Positions 25,571 to 33,718 of a DNA stretch of 37,425 bases are shown in pieces. The DNA is taken from NCBI GenBank assembly GCA_025934395.1, contig JAICYC010000024.1:1-37425 (forward strand), written 5' to 3'. The position numbers and the translations under genes are program-made. Every line of letters begins with the position of its first letter. The first letter of the stretch is position 1. The notes below the pieces were generated by a model. The model was given only the letters and a program-made list of their open reading frames with translations. It was not told where the DNA came from and searched no databases. This DNA comes from Solirubrobacteraceae bacterium (GTDB lineage Bacteria > Actinomycetota > Thermoleophilia > Solirubrobacterales > Solirubrobacteraceae).

Positions 25571-27510
25571 GGAGTCCCCGCCGGCGGGTGGAGCGCCGCC
25601 GGGCCCGGGCCGATGCGGTAGACGACGAGCGAGCCGACCCGTTCGCGCGTGACCCCGAGACCTGCCACCGGGCGCGCCGCGGCTGCGGGCACGTCGGGCG
25701 GCTCCGCGAGCGCGTAGCCCACGATCCCGGGGAGCTTGGGCATCTTCAGGTGCAGCACCACGGTCTTGATCCGGTAGTAGCGGAGCTTCTCGACGCTCGC
25801 CTGGTCGGGGAAGCCGCTCATGCCGCCGCGCAGGTCGTCCACGGCCGGCATGTCGAACGTGGAGTTGCCGATCGGGATGTCGTAGAACCCGTTCGTGGAG
25901 AAGTACTGCCAGACGCGGTCGGCTGCGCCGTCGGTGGGCAGGTCGAGCAGCGGGCCAGGGAGGCCGACCTCGGCGCGCTGGGGCTGCGGCACCACCGGGT
26001 GCTCCATGTGCCCCGCCCCTTCACCGACGATCCCGATCGCGAGCACCACGCCGACGATCGCCGGAACCGCCGGCACGCGCGGCGGTGCCGAGCGCGCGCG
26101 GCGCTCGGCAAGCCGTGCGAGCTGGGCGACGCCGGCGCCCGCGAGCAGCGCGTAGAAGAGCGTGCCGAGGGTGAAGATCCGCCCGGGCACGCGCACGCCG
26201 TTCCAGCCGGGCGCGTAGTCGTAGAGCAGCCTGTAGGGGTAGCCCGCGCCCGTCAGCCCCATGCCCATAGCGAGCACCGACACCACCACGATCCCGAGGC
26301 CGAGGCCGAGGCGCAATCGCCTGGTCAGCATCGCGCCTCCCGCTCCCAGCAACCCCGCGAGCGCGAGCAGGAGGATCACGCCCCCCGGGAAGAACACGCT
26401 CTCGTTCTTGGAGTGGACGTGGTCGCGGGCGGTGGAGGTGACGTCGCCCCACACGCGGTTCTCGGAGGACGCTGCCACCAGCGCCGCGGGACCGGAGGAG
26501 TAGGTTTTGACTTCCTTGATCGTGCGCTTGGCGGTGGGGTAGTCGTCTGCGATCTTCAGGTACGGCCGTGCCTGGTAGGCGGTCACGCCGCCCATCACCG
26601 CGACGCCGACGAGCGTGACGACCAGCACGCTGCGAACGACCAGCGGTCCGCGCACGACCGGCGCGGCGGCTCCGTTGGACGCCCGCTGCGTCCCGGCGGG
26701 GCTCGCCGTCGCTGCCTGCACGCTGGGGCGCAGGCGCCCGCGCCACCACGCGTACAGCGCGAGCAGGCCGAGCACCGCGAGCAGGTATGCGTACTGCATC
26801 CCCAACGTGAAGCCGAGGCTGATCTGCCACGCGGAGACGAGCCAGCCCACGCCGACGAGCGCCGGCGAGGAGCGCCGGTAGCCGCGCAGAAGCAGGAACA
26901 GCGCGAGCGGGATCCCCCCGGAGGAGATCACGTGCAGATGACCCGCCTCGGTCACCCGGTACGGCGCGTATGCGAACGCGGCCCCCGCCGCGGCCCCGCC
27001 CAACCGCCCCAGCCCGAGCTCGCGGGCGAGCAGGTAGGCGCCGAAGAAGCACAGCGACCATGCGAACAGGAACAGCAGGTTGTAACGGACGAGCGCTGCC
27101 ACCGTCCCGGACCCGAAGAACGCCGCCGGCCCGTACCCGAGCAGCGAGTCGGAGAACGCGAGGCTCAGGGGGTGGGGGTAGAACGTGTTCGCATCGAAGA
27201 TGTGCAGCGGGCTGTGCAGCATCGCGTGACCCACCCACGCGACCTCCCATGCGGTGCGGACGGGGTCGCCGAGGTCCGGCGAGATGCGGCTCGGGAGATG
27301 CAGCACGAGCGGCCACGTGACGATCACCGCGAGCACCACCGAGGCGAGCGCCACGAGCCCCAGCTCGCGCCCGCTCAGCGACGGCGACGGCCGCCATCGC
27401 TGCGGCTCGCCCAAGAGGCGTCCGACCGCCCCTGCGGGCCCGGCGGGCGCGTCGTGGCGCTCGTGCATGGGAGCTTGGGTTGCAGGCGGGCTTGGGAGAC
27501 CGGTGCTCAT
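25567..27510 (-). CDS. Multi-pass membrane protein, GT-C glycosyltransferase-like
   Basis: 647 residues. A ~45-residue cytoplasmic Pro-rich leader precedes the first helix (LGLVALASVVLAVIVTWPLV). The first outer loop has ISPDLGDPVRTAWEVAW with Asp79 and Asp82, matching the acidic metal/substrate site of GT-C membrane glycosyltransferases, then FDANTFYPHPLSLAFSDSLL. Some 10-11 helices follow, and a ~150-residue soluble C-terminal part contains LPTDGAADRVWQYFSTNGFY and ends near YRIGPGPAAL. The start is the ATG at 27510; M15 is an alternative. Overlaps the next GT-C gene by 4 nt. Not related closely enough by eye to that neighbour to call a tandem duplication. Confidence 0.7.
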   Translation of the reverse strand: MSTGLPSPPATQAPMHERHDAPAGPAGAVGRLLGEPQRWRPSPSLSGRELGLVALASVVLAVIVTWPLVLHLPSRISPDLGDPVRTAWEVAWVGHAMLHSPLHIFDANTFYPHPLSLAFSDSLLGYGPAAFFGSGTVAALVRYNLLFLFAWSLCFFGAYLLARELGLGRLGGAAAGAAFAYAPYRVTEAGHLHVISSGGIPLALFLLLRGYRRSSPALVGVGWLVSAWQISLGFTLGMQYAYLLAVLGLLALYAWWRGRLRPSVQAATASPAGTQRASNGAAAPVVRGPLVVRSVLVVTLVGVAVMGGVTAYQARPYLKIADDYPTAKRTIKEVKTYSSGPAALVAASSENRVWGDVTSTARDHVHSKNESVFFPGGVILLLALAGLLGAGGAMLTRRLRLGLGLGIVVVSVLAMGMGLTGAGYPYRLLYDYAPGWNGVRVPGRIFTLGTLFYALLAGAGVAQLARLAERRARSAPPRVPAVPAIVGVVLAIGIVGEGAGHMEHPVVPQPQRAEVGLPGPLLDLPTDGAADRVWQYFSTNGFYDIPIGNSTFDMPAVDDLRGGMSGFPDQASVEKLRYYRIKTVVLHLKMPKLPGIVGYALAEPPDVPAAAARPVAGLGVTRERVGSLVVYRIGPGPAALHPPAGTP

Positions 27511-27531
27511 GGTCGGCGGTTGTCGGAGGCC

Positions 27532-27545
27532 GCGCCGATCGGCGC
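27532..27545. promoter_or_regulatory. 14-bp perfect palindrome gcgccgatcggcgc
   Basis: Lies in the 125-bp gap between the divergent GT-C and saccharopine dehydrogenase-family genes, 22 nt from the GT-C start. It could be an operator, but GC-rich palindromes with a GATC core arise easily at this base composition. Confidence 0.25.
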
Positions 27546-27635
27546 AGCATACGGGAGCGACCTGCGACGAACTGGCGCATCGCGGGGCGTGACTCGCGAC
27601 CTCATGGAGCGCCGGTTTGCGTCACACTGGCCGCG

Positions 27636-28850
27636 ATGAGGGTACTGGTTGTGGGGGCGGGAGGGGTGGGTGCCGCGTTCGCAGCGATTGCCCAGCGCCG
27701 TCCCGTGTTCGAGCACGTGGTGCTCGCCGATGTGGCGCTCGCGCGGGCCGAGACGGCCGCCCGTCGGCTCGGTGAGGACGACCGCTTCAGCGCCGAGCGG
27801 GTGGACGCGTCCAGCCAGGCCGAGGTCGTGAGGCTGATCGAAGCGACCAGCCCGGACGCGGTCCTCAACGCGTGCGACCCCCGCTTCAACGAGCCGATCT
27901 TCGAAGCGTGCTACGAGGCCCGCACGACCTATCTCGACATGGCGATGACGCTCTCGCACCGCCACCCCGAGCGCCCATACGAGCTCCCAGGGGAGATGCT
28001 CGGCGACCGGCAGTTCGCCCGGCACGAGGACTGGGAGCGCGCGGGGTTGCTCGCGCTCGTCGGGATCGGCGTGGAGCCCGGCCTGTCGGACGTGCTCGCC
28101 CGCCACGCCGCCGATGAGCTGTTCTCGCAGATCGATGAAGTGGGGGTGCGCGACGGAGCGGACCTGGTCGTGGAGGGCTACGACTTCGCACCCACGTTCT
28201 CGATCTGGACGACGATCGAGGAGTGCCTGAACCCGCCGCTGATCTGGGAGCGCGAGCGCGGCTTCTACGTGACCGCGCCGTTCTCCGAGCCGGAGACGTT
28301 CGTGTTCCCCGAGGGCATCGGCCCCGTGGAATGCGTGAACGTGGAGCACGAGGAGGTCGTGCTGATCCCGCGCTGGGTGGAGTGCGAGCGCGTCACGTTC
28401 AAGTACGGGCTCGGCGAGGAGTTCATCGGGGTGCTCGAAACGATCCACAAACTCGGCCTGGACTCCACCGACCCCGTGACCGTGCAGGGCGTTCAGGTGG
28501 CGCCGCGCGACGTTGTCGCTGCCGCGCTCCCGGACCCCGCGACGCTCGGCGAGCGGATGAGCGGGCGTACGTGCGCGGGGACCTGGGTGACCGGCACGGG
28601 CAAGGACGGCAGCCGCCGCTCCACGTACCTGTACCACGTGGTCGACAACGAGACCACGATGCGCGAGTACGGCAGCCAGGCGGTGGTATGGCAGACCGCC
28701 ATCAACCCCGCGGTGGCGCTGGAGCTGCTCGACCGCGACGACTGGAAGGGCTCGGGCGTGCTCGGGCCCGAGGCGTTCCCGCCCGCGCCGTTCCTGGATC
28801 TGCTCGCGGAGTACGGCTCGCCTACGGGGCAGATCGAGCTCGACGCCTGA
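27636..28850 (+). CDS. Saccharopine dehydrogenase-family NAD(P)-dependent oxidoreductase
   Basis: 404 residues from the ATG at 27636, which yields a Rossmann start MRVLVVGAGGVGAAFA; open frame upstream is non-coding. The N-terminal nucleotide-binding domain is followed by VLNACDPRFNEPIFEAC and TYLDMAMTL, then GIGVEPGLSDVLARHAAD, positions typical of Lys9-type proteins. The C-terminal domain closes with WQTAINPAVALELL. Members act in lysine metabolism or in carboxynorspermidine formation; nothing nearby points to either pathway, so I give only the family. It is monocistronic, divergent from the GT-C pair and converges with the FN3 protein gene 16 bp away. Confidence 0.85.
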   Translation: MRVLVVGAGGVGAAFAAIAQRRPVFEHVVLADVALARAETAARRLGEDDRFSAERVDASSQAEVVRLIEATSPDAVLNACDPRFNEPIFEACYEARTTYLDMAMTLSHRHPERPYELPGEMLGDRQFARHEDWERAGLLALVGIGVEPGLSDVLARHAADELFSQIDEVGVRDGADLVVEGYDFAPTFSIWTTIEECLNPPLIWERERGFYVTAPFSEPETFVFPEGIGPVECVNVEHEEVVLIPRWVECERVTFKYGLGEEFIGVLETIHKLGLDSTDPVTVQGVQVAPRDVVAAALPDPATLGERMSGRTCAGTWVTGTGKDGSRRSTYLYHVVDNETTMREYGSQAVVWQTAINPAVALELLDRDDWKGSGVLGPEAFPPAPFLDLLAEYGSPTGQIELDA

Positions 28851-28866
28851 GACGCGCGCGGGAACC

Positions 28867-30411
28867 CTATGGGTAGCGGCGATGGGCGCTGCGTTCGCAC
28901 GCCCGCCGCCTGGCTCCGTGCTTCCTGTGGCACGCCCTCAGCGCCCGCGCGAGCTTCTTCGCGTTCGCGGGGCGGGTGGATCGCGTGCCCAGCACCGAGC
29001 CCGCAGGTTCTTCGGCGGGGAACGCGATCTGCGGCACCGCGAGCTGGGGCGGGACGGGGGGCCAGGACAGCAGTCCCGGCGAGCCGCCACCGGCCGCGGG
29101 GGTGCTGAACGTGCCTTCCCGTGCGGCCACTTCTTCGGGCGCATCCGCGCCGACCGCGAGCAGCCGGTAGAGGTAGGTGGTTCCGGGCGCGAGGCCTTCG
29201 AGCGGGAAGCTGAGGGTGGTGGCTTCGGCGGTGCTGCCCTGCGCGAGCGACGCGAGCCACGCCGCCGAGGGCCCGACCTTCAGTTCGTAGTGCGCGGGTG
29301 CGCCGGCGGGTTCGATCGTCGCGAGGATCTGCGCGGCCGTGGGCGAGATCGCCGTGACCGACGGCGCGCCGAGCGCGGGTGGGATCGCGGGCGTACGGAA
29401 CGTCATGTCTTCGCCGAAGGTGACCTGCGGCGGCCCGCCAGCGTCGTTGCTCGCCACCACGCGGTAGTGATAGGTGGTACCGCCGGCGAGGTGCTCGACC
29501 ATCGCGCTCACAGGGAGCGGGCTCGTACCGGAGCCTGCGTCACGCGGTTCGGTGCTGTTGCCATATGCGGGGGTGGGTCCGTATTCGAAGAACACGCTGG
29601 TCTCCGAAGCCGCGACCGTGCCGTTCGGGTCGATCGAGCCGCTCAAGGTGGCGGCGCCCGGGGCGGCGAGCGACGCGGCGCCCGTCGTCGCCGACGGGAA
29701 CGGTGGCGGCGTCGTGAACGTGCTGTCTTCTCCGAAGCCGCTGCCGCTGCCGTTTTCGGCAACGAACCGGTAGTGGTACGTGGTGGCGGTGGTGAGTTCG
29801 GCGAGCTGCGCATGGATGGGAACCGGCTCTTCTCCGGCACCGAGGGATGCTTCGTTGCAGCCGGCTTCGCCGGCGCCCACCCATCCGGTGGCTTCAAATG
29901 CCGCCGCCGGGATGTACTGGACCCCCACGCAGGTCGTCGGTTGCAGCTCGGGGTCGATGAGCGCTTCGACGCGGGCGGTCCGCTCGCCGATCTCGCTCGC
30001 GGCCTGGCCGGCGATCTCGGGGGGCTGGCGGCGCGTGAGGAACGTCTTCGGCGTGCCCGAGAACGACGCGCCGGCGGAACCGGTGGCTACGAGGCACACC
30101 GCGTAGCGGGTGTGCGGGATGAGCCCGGTCACGCGGGCGGAGACATGGAGCGCCTGTACTTCGGCCGGCGCCTGCGGGGGAGTGGTCGCGCCACCAGCGC
30201 ACGTTGTTCCCACGGCGTAGGCGAAGTACCAACCCAGGTCGGCCTTGGCGTTGGGGTTGAGCGTGCCGTTCAGCGTCGCCGCCGTGGTGGTGATGCTCGT
30301 CGCGGACAGCGTGACGGGCTCTTCCAGCGGCGCGGCGAGCGCCTGTGGGACGTCCGTGGCGAGAGCGGCGCCTGCGAGGGCCGCGGTGACGAAGACGGTT
30401 GCTGCACGCAT
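28867..30411 (-). CDS. Exported protein with four FN3-like repeats and basic two-Cys tail
   Basis: 514 residues, signal peptide residues 1-27. Four fibronectin type III-like domains follow, at about 30-130, 133-235, 237-343 and 347-435; two contain the repeated strand TTYHYRFVAEN / TTYHYRVVASN and end in GEDSTFTTP / GEDMTFRTP. After a Pro-rich linker the last ~32 residues are strongly basic, LARALRAC then a second Cys ten residues later, ending AHRRYP. A tail of the same pattern ends the propeller protein of this cluster. AAAGGA lies 7 nt before the ATG. It is 25 bp downstream of the 1093-aa gene, so probably in the same transcript. Likely a cell-surface or extracellular protein; partner unknown. 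Confidence 0.8.
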   Translation of the reverse strand: MRAATVFVTAALAGAALATDVPQALAAPLEEPVTLSATSITTTAATLNGTLNPNAKADLGWYFAYAVGTTCAGGATTPPQAPAEVQALHVSARVTGLIPHTRYAVCLVATGSAGASFSGTPKTFLTRRQPPEIAGQAASEIGERTARVEALIDPELQPTTCVGVQYIPAAAFEATGWVGAGEAGCNEASLGAGEEPVPIHAQLAELTTATTYHYRFVAENGSGSGFGEDSTFTTPPPFPSATTGAASLAAPGAATLSGSIDPNGTVAASETSVFFEYGPTPAYGNSTEPRDAGSGTSPLPVSAMVEHLAGGTTYHYRVVASNDAGGPPQVTFGEDMTFRTPAIPPALGAPSVTAISPTAAQILATIEPAGAPAHYELKVGPSAAWLASLAQGSTAEATTLSFPLEGLAPGTTYLYRLLAVGADAPEEVAAREGTFSTPAAGGGSPGLLSWPPVPPQLAVPQIAFPAEEPAGSVLGTRSTRPANAKKLARALRACHRKHGARRRACERSAHRRYP

Positions 30412-30436
30412 CGTTGTGTCCTTTCGTCTGCCGGTT

Positions 30437-33400
30437 CTACCGGCGGGCCCTTCGCTTCCTGCGGGCCTTCTTCCTTGCCGGCTTCGTGCAGCCGTTGACC
30501 TTGATCGTCGTCGTGGTTGCGATCACCGCGCCGTTCTGGCCGGTGATCCGCGTGGGCATGTGCAGCTTGTGCTTGCAGAAGCTGCCGTTGGCCGCGAGCG
30601 CGGAGAACCTCCCTTGAGGCAGGTACAGCTCGAACGAGCTCACCGGCACGTCGGGCACGCCGGCGAAGTTCGAGCTGGTGATGCCGTGACGGATCAGCGT
30701 CTGCCCGGTGAGGTCGACCCGTACGCCGTCGCCCTGGAGCACGGCCACCACGTTGGGGAACGCTTCGCCGCCGTGTGAGACGAGGTACACGGGCCCGGTG
30801 AGCTGCACGGGGAGCACGGGCGTCTGCGCCCTTGCGACGCCCACCACCGATGCCTGGGGACACGCGGCTGGGTTTGCCGCGAACACCTGCGCGGTGCACG
30901 CTTTCTGCAGCGTCGTCAGGCGTGAGGGGAGCTGGGCGGGCAGGTCCACCTTCACCGCCCGCACGTTCGCCTCCGTGCCCGCCGGGAACCGGAGCTTGAC
31001 GTCGAGGCTCGCGCCGTTCAGCCGCGAGGTGTGCGCGCTCGTGCTCGCCGTGAGCGCGGGCTTGAACGGGAGGACGGCGCAGTTGGCCGCCTGGAAGCGC
31101 GTGGACGCCGGGACGACCGCGCCACCGGTGCCGGCGAGCGTGGCCGTCAGCGTGAGGGGTTCGCAGTCGGTGGGGTTGAGCATGAACCCCGCGCGATCGA
31201 TCGTCACGGTCGCACCGCGCAGCTGCAGGGGGATCCCGTCCTGCGCCTGCGGGAGGGGATCGGTCGTGACCGTCACCTGCGAGGTGTCCTTGTCGACGGC
31301 GACGGTGCCTCGCACCACGATCGTGCCGAGGTTGAACGGCCCCGCTTCCGCGGCGACAGGGATCGAGAGGCCGAACGGGGCACCCCTGTACGGGCCCGTG
31401 AGGTACACGGGGTCGGACGCGCGGCCCGCTTCCGGGATGTGCAGCGGGAGCGGGCCGGGGCCGGCGCTCGCGTCGATGTGCCCGAGCAGGCTCGAAGCCG
31501 GACACGCTCCGGCCGCCGCTTGCGGTTCGGGGCAGGGCGTGACCGCCGAGATGTTCCCGATCAGGCCGGGCGGGAGGCGCACGGAGACCTGGCTCAGCTC
31601 CTGGTCGCCGTCGGGGCGCGCGAAGCTCGTGACGAACGGGCTCGATGCAGCCGCGCCGTTTCCGAGCGTGCCCGCCGCGAACGTGGGCTCGAACGGCTGC
31701 TGCGACGGACAGCCGACCACTTCGAACGCGCTCGACGGCGAGGCGTCGGGCGTGGCCGGGCCGCTCCACGGAGTCAGGTCCGCCACGGTCGCCGCGGCGC
31801 CGCACTCCTGCGGGTTCGCGAGCGGGGCCTGCGGTCCGCTTTGGAGGGCGACGTGGAGGTCTTCGAACGGGAGCTGGGGAGCGTTGTCGAACGTGGTGGT
31901 GAGCTGCCCGTCGCCCTGGTTCACGGAGGTCGTGCCTTCGAGCTTGACGATCACCCCCGGACCCTCCACCTGCAGGAACAGGCGCAGCAGACGGCCTTCC
32001 TGGGCATCGCCCGGGCTGCACGGGCCGCACTGCGGAGCGCCGAGGAACGCCTGCCCTTCGAGCGGCTTTTCGAGCAGCGGCGTCCTGACCGTCACTGTGC
32101 CGATCTGCGACGCCGGCGGGCAGGTGGACGCGGTGAGCGAGTGGCGCCCGAACTGCCCGTCGCTGCACGCCTGCAGTCCGCTGGCGGCAGCGGGCGAGGG
32201 CACCGTTCCGGCGGGAAGCGTCACGACTGCGCGCCGGATGTCGGGGGTCGCCAGCCCCGTCGGTTCCTCGTCCTGGGGAACGTGCAGACCCACGTCGTAA
32301 CCGCTGGGTGCGCCGGGCGCGGTGCTCCCCGGCGTGACCACGAGCCGCGGCGCGAAGGGAAGCTCCCCGCAGCCGGACATCCCCGGAAGCGCGCCGACCT
32401 CGGTGAACGGCGCAAGCGGTTCGGGGTTCTGCCACGAGTCCGTCCGCAGGAGCACGGGCTGCGGTTCGGCGCTGCAGGCACCGGGAAGCGTCAGGAACGC
32501 GGCCGGCGGAGCGCTGCTGTGACAGTCCGTGAGGCGGAGTTCTTCTCCCACCAGCTGGCTGTTCGGGCGGCAGATCGGGCCGTCGATTTCGGAGAGGCCG
32601 ATCGTGCCTTCGCGCTCGTTGTCGTGTGAGGGATCGGCGGGCACGCCCCATAGGTCGAGGATCGAGCCGCGGATCGGCCCCGCCTGGGAGACGTTCTGGA
32701 GCTGTGCGGTGATGCCGTAGTCGCCGTCGCTGCGTACATGGAAGAGGAGCGGCACGTGACCCACTCCCGCGATGGTCACCCCGAGCTCCGCCGGCTGGCC
32801 GGGGGGAGGTTGGATGTTGTACACCGGATAGGCGGAGCGGCTGAACGATCCGAACCAGATGGTCCGGATCGTGCCCACCTGCGTATCGACCGGGCACGCG
32901 GCGCTTTCGCCCGCCTGGAAGGCCGCCTGCGGGCATCGCGGGACCGCCTCGGGATCTCCCACGACACCCGGAGGAAGCGCCACTTCGAGGTCCTTCGTGC
33001 TCGTCGTCGTGAACGTCGCGTTTTCGGAGCTGATGTCTTCCCGCGCCGGGTCGTGGAGCAGGAAGCTCGTCTGGATCTCATAGGGATGGGAGCCCGCCTG
33101 GGTGTCGGGGTTGCCGGCGGCGTCGACCGCGCGCATCGCGAACGAGTCGAGCCCGTACGCGGCGCTGCCGGCGCTCACCGGGGTCGTCTGCGTCAGCGTG
33201 GCCGTTGGCGCGCCACCCCCGCTGACCGTCATCGTGTTCGGGCCGACCGACCCCACGCCTTCGGGCACCGTGACGACCAGGATCAGGAAGATGACGCTGC
33301 CCGGCGCCACAGGGAGGTTCCTGGGCCCGGTTTCATACGTGCACGTGATCGTCCCGGTCGCGGGGAGATGGGGACATTCGAGCCGGTATGAGGGCGACTG

Positions 33401-33718
33401 TCCCGCGTTGGCGCCCTGGCCTCCGGACGCGGAGATCGCGGTCGCGGTCACCCCCGCCGGGAGCGTGTCGCTGACCGAGATCAGCGAGCCGCGGGCCGTG
33501 TCTGCGCCGCCGTCGTTGCTCACGGCAAGTTCGTAGGAGTTGTCCGTGCCCGGTGTGAAGTACGTCGGCTGGGCTTGACCGATTAGCGCCCAATGCGGCG
33601 CCGCGGGGACGGCTCGCGCCTCCGCCGGTGCCCACGCCCTCACGAGTGCCGGCAGCAGCATCAGCGCCATCGCGACGTACACCCGGGCGCCCGCTCTGAA
33701 TCGCTTGGGCCCGCTCAC
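30437..33718 (-). CDS. Large exported Cys-repeat protein with DUF11-like N-terminal domain and basic tail
   Basis: 1093 residues. The start is a GTG at 33718 overlapping the stop of the propeller gene (GTGA), which gives a proper signal peptide (ARVYVAMALMLLPALVRAWA). A DUF11/adhesin-like beta domain is at about residues 35-150 (YELAVSNDGGADT, VSDTLPAGVTA). Then come four related units, each with a LPPG-like turn, a Cys, and a second Cys in CPxxSxxG form: CPVDTQVGTI (~276), CPPASQIGTV (~536), CPASSLLGHI (~743) and CPQASVVGVA (~956), with PVYL-type strands after most of them. The tail CTKPARKKARRKRRARR is highly basic. No enzyme motif is seen. I know this architecture as common in Solirubrobacterales, without an assigned function. 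Confidence 0.8.
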   Translation of the reverse strand: MSGPKRFRAGARVYVAMALMLLPALVRAWAPAEARAVPAAPHWALIGQAQPTYFTPGTDNSYELAVSNDGGADTARGSLISVSDTLPAGVTATAISASGGQGANAGQSPSYRLECPHLPATGTITCTYETGPRNLPVAPGSVIFLILVVTVPEGVGSVGPNTMTVSGGGAPTATLTQTTPVSAGSAAYGLDSFAMRAVDAAGNPDTQAGSHPYEIQTSFLLHDPAREDISSENATFTTTSTKDLEVALPPGVVGDPEAVPRCPQAAFQAGESAACPVDTQVGTIRTIWFGSFSRSAYPVYNIQPPPGQPAELGVTIAGVGHVPLLFHVRSDGDYGITAQLQNVSQAGPIRGSILDLWGVPADPSHDNEREGTIGLSEIDGPICRPNSQLVGEELRLTDCHSSAPPAAFLTLPGACSAEPQPVLLRTDSWQNPEPLAPFTEVGALPGMSGCGELPFAPRLVVTPGSTAPGAPSGYDVGLHVPQDEEPTGLATPDIRRAVVTLPAGTVPSPAAASGLQACSDGQFGRHSLTASTCPPASQIGTVTVRTPLLEKPLEGQAFLGAPQCGPCSPGDAQEGRLLRLFLQVEGPGVIVKLEGTTSVNQGDGQLTTTFDNAPQLPFEDLHVALQSGPQAPLANPQECGAAATVADLTPWSGPATPDASPSSAFEVVGCPSQQPFEPTFAAGTLGNGAAASSPFVTSFARPDGDQELSQVSVRLPPGLIGNISAVTPCPEPQAAAGACPASSLLGHIDASAGPGPLPLHIPEAGRASDPVYLTGPYRGAPFGLSIPVAAEAGPFNLGTIVVRGTVAVDKDTSQVTVTTDPLPQAQDGIPLQLRGATVTIDRAGFMLNPTDCEPLTLTATLAGTGGAVVPASTRFQAANCAVLPFKPALTASTSAHTSRLNGASLDVKLRFPAGTEANVRAVKVDLPAQLPSRLTTLQKACTAQVFAANPAACPQASVVGVARAQTPVLPVQLTGPVYLVSHGGEAFPNVVAVLQGDGVRVDLTGQTLIRHGITSSNFAGVPDVPVSSFELYLPQGRFSALAANGSFCKHKLHMPTRITGQNGAVIATTTTIKVNGCTKPARKKARRKRRARR

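Noticed and set aside
27480-27635. Upstream extension of the saccharopine dehydrogenase-family protein
   Set aside because: The Rossmann fold begins right at the ATG at 27636 and the upstream frame overlaps the divergent GT-C gene start.
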